Shown here in pieces: positions 1 through 6,023 of a DNA stretch of 7,242 nucleotides. The position numbers and the translations under genes are program-made. The notes beneath the pieces were generated by a model, which saw only the letters and a program-made list of their open reading frames with translations, was not told where the DNA came from and did no database searches. The stretch comes from Euryarchaeota archaeon TMED132 (lineage in GTDB: Archaea; Thermoplasmatota; Poseidoniia; Poseidoniales; Poseidoniaceae), in contig NHGH02000021.1 in NCBI GenBank assembly GCA_002172355.2, positions 34,096-41,337 of the forward strand, read 5' to 3'. Numbering within the stretch: position 1 is the first letter of the stretch; each line of letters opens with the position of its first letter.

Positions 1-102
1 CTATTTATTTCCAATAATATCCTAACTTCAATTGATTCTAGATTGGCTGACCTACGGCATTGTCATTTTGATCACCAGAATACTTCACAACAACAACAGT
101 CA

Positions 103-140
103 ATTTTCCAATTAGAAAATAGATTTTTCAATTGAAAAAT
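103..140. repeat. Tandem pair of 18-bp palindromes, 20 bp centre to centre
   Basis: Positions 123-140 read ATTTTTCAATTGAAAAAT, a perfect 18-bp palindrome. Positions 103-120 read ATTTTCCAATTAGAAAAT, a palindrome with one mismatched symmetric pair. Their centres (111.5 and 131.5) lie 20 bp apart, close to two helical turns, which is the geometry expected when two dimers bind one face of the DNA. The pair ends about 26 bp before the TATA-like element of the gene at 201, a plausible operator position. A hairpin or an AT-rich coincidence is the alternative. Related pairs with the same spacing lie inside uvrB. The symmetry is seen directly; the binding role is inferred. Confidence 0.6.
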
Positions 141-166
141 TAAATCCCCGAGTAACTATTTTATGC

Positions 167-176
167 TATTAATTTA
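167..176 (+). promoter_or_regulatory. TATA-like element for the gene at 201
   Basis: TATTAATTTA is centred about 29 bp upstream of the ATG at 201. Archaeal TBP boxes usually sit about 25-30 bp before the transcription start, so transcription would begin at or just before the start codon. No Shine-Dalgarno sequence precedes the ATG, which fits a leaderless mRNA. The assignment rests on composition and spacing only. Confidence 0.45.
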
Positions 177-200
177 CATTTGTGAACCGATAGCATAGTC

Positions 201-1034
201 ATGATGGAGAGGGCTTGTGTTCACATTAGAGGAGAACTAGGTTCTCTTGGCCATTCTGTTATCCAACGCCTATTACGTGATGAGTTAGACATCATTGTCC
301 AAGAAGAGAATCATCAATATTTGAACAAGCTATTTTCTACTGAACTGGAATTCTCTAAATCAAATATTTCATCTTGTCAAGAGAACCCTATTGTGGCAGG
401 AAATAGGGTACTTCTCCTAGGGTTTGATAATTATACCGCGAGTTATGATGATCCGCAAGTTGGAATTGGTGTGGATGGGGTTGAAGTGATTCTAGTCACG
501 CCTAGTAATAATATGGTGGAAATAGACGCTGGTGAAGTGGATAGTCATTTTCTGATACATGATATGATTCCAAGTAAGTCCTTACAACCTTGGGAAAATC
601 AATTATTAGATGCTATGATTGAGTCATTGGTTGAAGGTAAGGATTTTGATATTACGGCAGATATAGGTTGGTGGGTTGCAGAAGTTGATGTTGCCGATGC
701 CATTTCTAGATTGATACTTAGTGAGCATCCTAATCACCTAGAAGTCAATATAGCGGGTCGACGAAGTTGGGATGCAGGTCAAGTATTCGAGGAATTAGAG
801 ATGCTGTATAATAGGACAATTGCGGGCCAATCAGGAGATTTCACAACAAAACACTTGTCTTCTCCAAGTACGCCAAACATCGAACTTGTGACAGTTGAAC
901 AATCGAAACAAAACATCCGCCCAGATTTGAAACCCTTGCACGAATCACTTGTTCTGGCAGATGGTGATGGTTGGCGTCCAATGACTCCTATCAGGACTGG
1001 TTTGATGCATTTTCTAATTGGAAAAATGAACTAA
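201..1034 (+). CDS. Degenerate extended-SDR (NAD-dependent epimerase/dehydratase-like) protein
   Basis: This is a 277-residue protein. The start is ATG at 201, with a second ATG at 204; an in-frame stop at 183-185 excludes a longer version. Residues 11-17 (GELGSLG) match the GxxGxxG dinucleotide-binding motif of extended SDRs. The C-terminal half keeps the landmarks of that family in order: a segment near 119-150 resembling the YGP region and the helix after it, VDVADAISRLI at 162-172 (cf. the 'V.DVA.A' motif), VNIAG at 182-186 (cf. 'YNIG'), and GWRPMTPIRTGL at 257-268 (cf. 'GW.P...l..GL'). The middle is much shorter than usual and I find no YxxxK catalytic pair, so it is probably not an active epimerase. 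A binding or regulatory role, or a sugar-nucleotide enzyme that decayed, are possibilities. It has no signal peptide or membrane segment. It converges on the lipoprotein gene with a 5-bp gap. The gene is very likely real; the family call is moderate and the substrate is unknown. Confidence 0.7.
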   Translation: MMERACVHIRGELGSLGHSVIQRLLRDELDIIVQEENHQYLNKLFSTELEFSKSNISSCQENPIVAGNRVLLLGFDNYTASYDDPQVGIGVDGVEVILVTPSNNMVEIDAGEVDSHFLIHDMIPSKSLQPWENQLLDAMIESLVEGKDFDITADIGWWVAEVDVADAISRLILSEHPNHLEVNIAGRRSWDAGQVFEELEMLYNRTIAGQSGDFTTKHLSSPSTPNIELVTVEQSKQNIRPDLKPLHESLVLADGDGWRPMTPIRTGLMHFLIGKMN

Positions 1035-1039
1035 ACCGA

Positions 1040-2476
1040 TTATAGGGTTTGAGGTCCACCTTCAGGGATCTCAGTAAGAGCGGTTAAATTTCCAAATAAT
1101 GTTGGTCCATTAGTCAGTGTGCCAAAGATACCGGTGTCGCCATTTGGATTATGGGAAAGTGCAAGCCAAGGTCGGCCATAAGCATCTATTTGCATATCGA
1201 TGAAATCGCCAAATCCACCGCATCTCTCATAGCCGCATGTTGGACTTGCATTGTCTAATGGGTCAGAATCTGCATTTACTTGTACTGTAGTGATAAGTGG
1301 TGTTTCATTGAAAGCATCAGTCATTACTGAGATATAACCGTCCCACAATCCATCGCCATCTTCGCCGATGTAACCGAAGGCAACTCTACCAGGGTCTCCT
1401 GCGATAACTACAGGAAAGCCAGTTCCTTGTAAGTGTCCAGGGGCAATCATAACTGCATCTGACCAGGTATTTGCGTCATCGACTGAATATGAGAAGTATG
1501 GTAAGTTATCATAACCCATCCACATTGCATAGACGTTACTTTCGCTATCTGTGTCGACTTGTGCTTCTTCAGCATTCCATGTGTCTGCAGTTCCAGATTC
1601 TTCTGTTGGCAGTACATGTTCGCTCCAAGTCAACGCTCCATTATCGGTTTTATACATCGAATAACCTTCTCCATTACAACCTATTTGGCCACGATAGAAG
1701 TTGCCATTATCTGCGCCGATGATGTGGGCAGATAATCCCCCACTTTGACAGTCGATAGGGGCGCCGGGTAGTTCAGGTCCCCAAGTAAATCCACCATCTT
1801 GACTTGCAGAGCATAGTGGTGAAGGCCAATTTCCATTAATACAGAATACCCAAAGGGTTTCATGAAGAATACCTCCATATGGGGAAGAAGCAATAGTTTG
1901 GTGGTCTTGCACAGAATAGCCAGTTGCGATATAAGGTAATGACCACGATTCACCTTCATCATCGCTCCATTCAACTGTCATGCCTCCTAATGCATGCATG
2001 TCGAATTTCATAATTCTATCAGTCCATGGGTCAACATATACATATGGGTCATTTGAATTTGGTACAGGTGGTTGTGCTCCATATACATCGACACAAGAAT
2101 AGTCGCTAATAGAAGTCATTTCAACCATATTGCTACATTGTACAATAGCTGTTGAACCTGAATTGCCGTTACCCCAACTAGTGATATACAAATTACCAGT
2201 AGATGTTATTCCCATAGTTGGCTCGAAAGTAGACATACCAATGCCATAATAGGACGATGTAGAATAGAATGGAATATTATTTCCGCTAAGGTTACTACTA
2301 TTTCCTATAGCATCTATTCCACCAGGATAATGATACCATGTTCTATTTCCTATTTCGAAATCAAATACACCCTTATCGATAACAACCACTTCTTCTTCTT
2401 CACTGCCAAAGCAACCAGATAATACTGAAGTAGCCATTATACAAGTCAACAAAAGTGCTTTCATCATTCTTTTCAT
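1040..2476 (-). CDS. Secreted lipoprotein with Asp-box (BNR, sialidase-like) beta-propeller repeats
   Basis: This is a 478-residue exported protein. Residues 1-21 form a signal peptide (basic MKRMMK, then a hydrophobic core) ending in the lipobox LSGC at 19-22, so Cys22 should be lipidated and the protein anchored outside the membrane. A short acidic tether (SEEEE) follows. Asp-box motifs (S/T-x-D-x-G-x-T-W) occur at 171-178 (SDDEGESW) and 225-232 (SQDGGFTW). A version with one extra residue is at 276-284, and a degenerate one with Ala in place of Gly at 331-338. These turns mark blades of sialidase-type propellers. I do not see a convincing arginine triad, so the fold is supported but sialidase activity is not. 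Eight cysteines follow Cys22 (114, 128, 212, 222, 243, 267, 414, 419), enough for four disulphides, and six N-x-S/T sequons suit an extracytoplasmic protein. A surface role in binding or degrading glycans is inferred. The gene starts 9 bp after the deoxyhypusine synthase homologue and has its own Shine-Dalgarno site. Confidence 0.88.
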   Translation of the reverse strand: MKRMMKALLLTCIMATSVLSGCFGSEEEEVVVIDKGVFDFEIGNRTWYHYPGGIDAIGNSSNLSGNNIPFYSTSSYYGIGMSTFEPTMGITSTGNLYITSWGNGNSGSTAIVQCSNMVEMTSISDYSCVDVYGAQPPVPNSNDPYVYVDPWTDRIMKFDMHALGGMTVEWSDDEGESWSLPYIATGYSVQDHQTIASSPYGGILHETLWVFCINGNWPSPLCSASQDGGFTWGPELPGAPIDCQSGGLSAHIIGADNGNFYRGQIGCNGEGYSMYKTDNGALTWSEHVLPTEESGTADTWNAEEAQVDTDSESNVYAMWMGYDNLPYFSYSVDDANTWSDAVMIAPGHLQGTGFPVVIAGDPGRVAFGYIGEDGDGLWDGYISVMTDAFNETPLITTVQVNADSDPLDNASPTCGYERCGGFGDFIDMQIDAYGRPWLALSHNPNGDTGIFGTLTNGPTLFGNLTALTEIPEGGPQTL

Positions 2477-2481
2477 AATAT

Positions 2482-2487
2482 TCCCTC
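2482..2487 (-). promoter_or_regulatory. Shine-Dalgarno site of the lipoprotein gene, overlapping the upstream stop codon
   Basis: On the minus strand GAGGGA lies 5 nt before the ATG at 2476. Its first two bases are the last two of the TGA stop codon of the upstream gene (2486-2488). It is the only clear Shine-Dalgarno sequence among the genes here. It supports the ATG at 2476 over the later Met codons 4 and 5, and it suggests translation from a shared transcript. Confidence 0.6.
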
Positions 2488-3490
2488 ATCGATTAAAAAT
2501 GTCGCAACCAAGTAATGGTAGTAAGACGCTAGCATCACCTTCTACACAAACATTTGGTGCTTCAGGGCGCATCTTGCCCCACGAGATAGCTTCTCTAAGT
2601 CTAGCTCCAGATAAACTTCCATCATGTTCTGGTGCTGTTGTGATATAAACTGCAGAATCAAGCCCGCCTCTGTATTGGTTCCACCAGATAACGTGATGCT
2701 TTGAAATTCCACCGCCGACCATTAAGGCATTGGATACATCAACATCCCAAGTTAAATCACTCATCACTTGTTCATCGGCTAAAGTATCTATGTGGAAGTC
2801 TCGATACTTTTGTCTAAACATGAATAATTGTGCACCGATTGAACCATCGGTGATTCCAGGAATACAAACTGGAATCTTGTGCTTTGCCGCCCAATAAATC
2901 AATGAATCAGGAGTTCCGATTCTTTTACCAAGTTCCCATACCAAATGTATCGAACCAAAACCTATCCAAGCATCAGCGCCAGTTTTACCAGTTTCTTTGA
3001 GTCTGTCATTGTATATGTCTTCTAGAACCGGCATTACAACCTCTTCGATAATTTCACCATATGATGAATTTGGAACGATCACATTTCCAAGTCGCATCAA
3101 TGAATGTTCACCTAGTTCAATATCGTCTAATTCAAAGGCTCCATGATAGTACTTTTTGTATGCTCTAGCGATATCGTGATCTAGCATTCCACAAGTCGTC
3201 GAGATGACATTGAACATCTTTTTCTTAATCGCTTCAACGAAGAAACCTCTTGTGCCGGTGGCACACAAGCATGCTGGGAATGAAAGCCAGTTACAAACCT
3301 TTGAAGCATCACCGTCAACATCATCAATTTCCTTTTTCATATCTATTAGGATATCTCTGGCCAAGGCTAATTTTGTAGCGGTAAATCCGCCCGCAGAACT
3401 CATTTGATCTATCAATGATTTAGGGTCCGAAACTTTTGAGAAATCATAGTCCTCGACAGGGATATCAAAATCATCGGGTGAAATCGCCAT
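2486..3490 (-). CDS. dys: Deoxyhypusine synthase family protein
   Basis: Deoxyhypusine synthase moves the aminobutyl group of spermidine, with NAD, onto one lysine of translation factor aIF5A in the cytoplasm. The 334-residue length (from ATG at 3490) fits the family. Visible landmarks are GGFTATKLALA near the N-terminus (34-44), GGGISKHH at 259-266 (His265 aligns with human His288), the segment TTAPEHDGSLSGAR (284-297), EAISWGK at 300-306 (Glu300, Trp304 and Lys306 align with human Glu323, Trp327 and catalytic Lys329) and a C-terminal GDASVLLPLLG. Some positions differ from human: the NAD-contact segment SNLISSG reads ACLCATG (73-79), TTAGG reads TTCGM (98-102), and human Asp316 aligns with Leu293. 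A DHS-like or homospermidine synthase-like activity is therefore possible. An in-frame TTG at 3508 would add six residues but is less likely than the ATG. The gene lies 40 bp after uvrB. Family confidence is high; the exact reaction is less sure. Confidence 0.9.
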   Translation of the reverse strand: MAISPDDFDIPVEDYDFSKVSDPKSLIDQMSSAGGFTATKLALARDILIDMKKEIDDVDGDASKVCNWLSFPACLCATGTRGFFVEAIKKKMFNVISTTCGMLDHDIARAYKKYYHGAFELDDIELGEHSLMRLGNVIVPNSSYGEIIEEVVMPVLEDIYNDRLKETGKTGADAWIGFGSIHLVWELGKRIGTPDSLIYWAAKHKIPVCIPGITDGSIGAQLFMFRQKYRDFHIDTLADEQVMSDLTWDVDVSNALMVGGGISKHHVIWWNQYRGGLDSAVYITTAPEHDGSLSGARLREAISWGKMRPEAPNVCVEGDASVLLPLLGCDIFNR

Positions 3491-3506
3491 AACACGCCCA
3501 AATAGC

Positions 3507-3520
3507 AATTACAAATGAAT
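3507..3520 (-). promoter_or_regulatory. Possible TATA-like element for the deoxyhypusine synthase family gene
   Basis: In the 40-bp gap after uvrB, the minus strand reads ATTCATTTGTAATT across 3507-3520. Its ATTCATTT part (3513-3520) is centred about 26 bp before the ATG at 3490. No Shine-Dalgarno site is present, so a separate leaderless transcript is possible. The box is weak, and read-through from uvrB is equally compatible. Confidence 0.3.
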
Positions 3521-3530
3521 CTGTCCACTC

Positions 3531-5969
3531 TCAAAGCATTTGCTCAAGTTCGAAAATCCGGTCTCTAAGTTTGGCCGCTTGTTCAAAATCAAGGTTTATC
3601 GCTGCCTTTTTCATAGCACTATTCAATTCTGCTAACAAATCTTTAATCTGCTCTGGTGAAAGGTTATATTTGACATCATCCGGCTCATCATATGTCAATT
3701 GAGAATTCGATTTTTCAATTGAAGAATTTAACGAATCCTGATTATTTTCGCTATGAGCCCAAGCACCAGCGCCGAGATTCAATTTAGTAGCCCAATCTCC
3801 ATCCTTTCTGCCACCCTTTTTGGCGACTAACCTCTTACTCCCAGTACCATCCGTTGTGGTTCCGGAAATGAAATCTTCATCTTTTGAATTCATTTCAGGA
3901 AGTGCTTTAACAATCGTTTTGGGGGTTATTCCATTTTCTTGATTATGTTTTTCTTGGCGGGCCCTTCTTTCCAATGTCTGTTGAATTGCTGCTTGCATTG
4001 CAGGAGATACACTATCGGCGTATAGCAGAACCTTTCCATTAACATTTCTAGCAGCCCTACCCATTGTTTGCAATAGGCTTCTTTCATTTCTAAGGAAACC
4101 TTGCTTATCAGCGTCAAAAATAGCAACTAAACTAACTTCAGGAATGTCCAAACCTTCTCTCAGGAGATTTATCCCTACGATGACATCGATCAATCCAAGT
4201 CTCAAAGCATTGATAATTTCACTTCTCTGTATAGTATCTATTTCTGAGTGCAGATGATGAGCTTTAATTCCCATATCATTTAGGTATGAAGCAACCTCTT
4301 CAGCGAATTTTATCGTAAGTACGGTAACAAGACAACGCTCACCTTGTTCTATCCTGTAATTTATTTCCGAGAGTAAATTAGCCACTTGCCCACTGGTAGG
4401 TCGTACTTCCAGAGTAGGGTCTAACAAACCAGTAGGTCTAATTTCCATCTTCGATATGTGTTGTATACTTTGGATCATTTCATACATACTTTCAGCATCA
4501 GGGTGCTTTTTGTCTAAGTCTGGTTTTTTCGCACCACCTCCCGATTGGGCATGCAATAAACCATTGGGAATTTTTTGATTTGTGATTTCACAAAGATGCC
4601 TTAATTCCCTTTCACCAGGGGTTGCTGAAACATAGACCAATTGGGGTACTAGAGACTGAAATTCAGGAATCTTTAGTGGCCGATTATCTGCTGCGGTAGG
4701 TAATCTAAACCCGTGCTCTATCAAACTCTCTTTTCGAGATCTATCTCCGTGGTACATTCCTCCAACTTGTGGTAAACTAACGTGAGATTCATCCATTATC
4801 ACTAGGAATTTTTCTGGATTCCCATGGAACTGTTTGGCACATGCTGCAAAGAAATCTAGCAAGCAATAGGGCCTTTGTCCTCTATCCCTGCCGTCAAAGT
4901 GAAGTGAATAATTTTCAATTGATTGACAGTGGCCAATTTCTCTAAGCATTTCAAGGTCATACCTTGTTTTTTGTTCGATACGATTGGCTTCCAAATCCTT
5001 GCCTAAACTATTGAAGTGAGCAATTCTATCATCTAGTTCGTCTTCAATTGATATCAAAGCATTTTCAAAACGTTCTGGGCTTGTCATGAAAAACTCCTTT
5101 GGATGTATCCATGCTTCACCTAGTACGTCGAGAGTTTCCCAAGATACAGGGTCGCAGACCTGTATTTTTACTACCCCTTCATAGTCAAATTGTATCCTTA
5201 ACGGGTCATCTCTACTTGGCATCCATACATCTAGGACTTCTCCTCTAAGGCGACAACTTCCACGAGTTAAATCGGTATTTGTACGGGTATATTGTAATGC
5301 GACCAATTCCTTTAGTAAATCGACAGGTTCGATTTTTTGTCCTATATGACACCTAACGTGTGATTCAAGAAAGGTTTCAGGAGGATTCAGTCCGTAAATA
5401 CATGAAACGGATGACACAATTATGCAATCAGGCCTTGTTACTAAAGAGGCGACAGCAGCAAATCGTTCTTGCTCAATACGTTCATTTATTGATAATTCTT
5501 TATCGATATACAAGTCACGATTTGCTAGGTATGCTTCGGGTTGATAGTAGTCGTAGTGGGAGACGAAGTAATCAACAGCATTTTCGGGAAAATAACCTGC
5601 CATTTCTTGGTATAATTGTCGAGCAAGTGTCTTGTTATGGCTCATAATCAAGGTTGGAATGTTCAATTTCTCGATTACCTTAGCCATAGCGAACGTTTTA
5701 CCACTTCCAGTAACTCCAAGTAGGACACATCTTTCTTGGCCATTTTCCAATTGAGAAATCAAATTTTCAATTGCTTTTGGCTGGTCTCCAGAAGGGGTAT
5801 ATTCTGTATGCATCACGATACGCTTTACATCCGGCCGTAAATGTTCTAGAGCAGCTCCTTCAAGGGCTTTGGAAAGGTCAAAAGGGTCTCTTTGTAGTAA
5901 ATCTGGACTTCCCGGGTCGTGGTCTGCAAGTGATTCAAAATCACCATCATCATCCCAGTCACTAGTCAT
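3531..5969 (-). CDS. uvrB: Excinuclease ABC subunit B (UvrB)
   Basis: UvrB is the damage-verifying helicase-like subunit of UvrABC nucleotide excision repair; UvrA loads it and it recruits UvrC for incision. From ATG at 5969 the protein has 812 residues. Motifs in order: GDQPKAIENL (61-70), Walker A GVTGSGKT (85-92), the aromatic DNA-gripping beta-hairpin beginning HYDYYQPEAY (138-147), Walker B IMDESH (391-396), SATPG (448-452), RPTGLLDP (511-518), INLLREGLDIPE (600-611), QTMGRAARN (634-642) and a C-terminal UVR domain (about 775-810). E. coli UvrB has 673 residues. The extra length comes from an acidic N-terminal extension of about 55 residues, an insertion of about 42 between SATPG and RPTGLLDP, and a linker before the UVR domain longer by about 43. 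An in-frame TTG at 5984 would add five residues but the ATG is preferred. All ATPase motifs are intact, so it should be active. No uvrA or uvrC lies in the window. Archaea with UvrABC are thought to have acquired it from bacteria. Confidence 0.97.
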   Translation of the reverse strand: MTSDWDDDGDFESLADHDPGSPDLLQRDPFDLSKALEGAALEHLRPDVKRIVMHTEYTPSGDQPKAIENLISQLENGQERCVLLGVTGSGKTFAMAKVIEKLNIPTLIMSHNKTLARQLYQEMAGYFPENAVDYFVSHYDYYQPEAYLANRDLYIDKELSINERIEQERFAAVASLVTRPDCIIVSSVSCIYGLNPPETFLESHVRCHIGQKIEPVDLLKELVALQYTRTNTDLTRGSCRLRGEVLDVWMPSRDDPLRIQFDYEGVVKIQVCDPVSWETLDVLGEAWIHPKEFFMTSPERFENALISIEDELDDRIAHFNSLGKDLEANRIEQKTRYDLEMLREIGHCQSIENYSLHFDGRDRGQRPYCLLDFFAACAKQFHGNPEKFLVIMDESHVSLPQVGGMYHGDRSRKESLIEHGFRLPTAADNRPLKIPEFQSLVPQLVYVSATPGERELRHLCEITNQKIPNGLLHAQSGGGAKKPDLDKKHPDAESMYEMIQSIQHISKMEIRPTGLLDPTLEVRPTSGQVANLLSEINYRIEQGERCLVTVLTIKFAEEVASYLNDMGIKAHHLHSEIDTIQRSEIINALRLGLIDVIVGINLLREGLDIPEVSLVAIFDADKQGFLRNERSLLQTMGRAARNVNGKVLLYADSVSPAMQAAIQQTLERRARQEKHNQENGITPKTIVKALPEMNSKDEDFISGTTTDGTGSKRLVAKKGGRKDGDWATKLNLGAGAWAHSENNQDSLNSSIEKSNSQLTYDEPDDVKYNLSPEQIKDLLAELNSAMKKAAINLDFEQAAKLRDRIFELEQML
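3690..3727. repeat. Paired CAATTG palindromes, 20-bp spacing, inside the 3' part of uvrB
   Basis: CAATTG occurs at 3696-3701 and 3716-3721, exactly 20 bp apart. The block 3710-3727, ATTTTTCAATTGAAGAAT, differs at one base from the perfect palindrome at 123-140. The 26-bp core (3696-3721) matches 21 of 26 bases with 109-134 and 23 of 26 with 5748-5773. It encodes part of the variable UvrB linker (minus-strand residues SIEKSNSQL), where protein constraint should be weak. Whether it is a functional site is unknown. Confidence 0.4.
5742..5773. repeat. Paired CAATTG palindromes, 20-bp spacing, inside the 5' part of uvrB
   Basis: CAATTG occurs at 5748-5753 and 5768-5773, again exactly 20 bp apart. 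The 32-bp block matches 26 of 32 bases with 103-134 in the leftmost intergenic region. It encodes AIENLISQL just before Walker A, a helix conserved in UvrB, so coding constraint could account for part of the likeness. Confidence 0.4.
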
Positions 5970-5983
5970 TACAAAGCCCCGCA

Positions 5984-5998
5984 ATAATATTCAAATGG
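5984..5998 (-). promoter_or_regulatory. Possible TATA-like promoter element of uvrB
   Basis: The 54-bp gap between the SDR gene and uvrB holds an AT-rich minus-strand stretch, CATTTGAATATTATT, about 15-29 bp before the ATG at 5969. There is no canonical Shine-Dalgarno site; GGGGC lies 6 nt before the ATG. The position is roughly right for a leaderless transcript, with some of the stretch closer than ideal. Evidence is composition and spacing only. Confidence 0.3.
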
Positions 5999-6023
5999 CG
6001 AATGGTTTTGAACTATGGCATAA

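Noticed and set aside
38..127. A minus-strand open stretch of 29 codons ending in TAG at 38-40, reading as a plausible protein tail (contains TVVVVKYSGDQND)
   Set aside because: It has no start codon, is bounded upstream by an in-frame TGA at 128-130, and the Val run comes from a simple GTT repeat. It could be a gene remnant but nothing supports that.
1033..1050. Small hairpin AAACC/GGTTT between the convergent genes as a shared terminator
   Set aside because: The stem is only 5 bp with a loop of about 8 nt, no T-run follows, and most of it lies in the coding end of the lipoprotein gene.
1471..1974. Open frames on the plus strand (1471-1722) and in another minus frame (1681-1974) inside the lipoprotein gene
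   Set aside because: They overlap a protein with a clear signal peptide and Asp-boxes, and their translations show no recognisable domain.
1040..2476. Calling the lipoprotein an active sialidase
   Set aside because: Asp-box repeats mark the propeller fold but occur in many non-sialidases, and I could not identify the arginine triad or the Tyr/Glu catalytic pair.
3204..3407. Plus-strand open frame of 67 codons inside the deoxyhypusine synthase family gene
   Set aside because: It is antisense to conserved coding sequence and has no family likeness.
3926..5965. Open frames at 3926-4126 (minus), 5360-5647 (plus) and 5771-5965 (plus) inside uvrB
   Set aside because: All are alternate-frame or antisense shadows of the intact, motif-complete uvrB.
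3491..5984. Longer starts at TTG 3508 (deoxyhypusine synthase family) and TTG 5984 (uvrB)
   Set aside because: ATG codons lie six and five codons downstream respectively. The added residues have no family support and no Shine-Dalgarno site, and the ATGs suit the nearby TATA-like stretches better.
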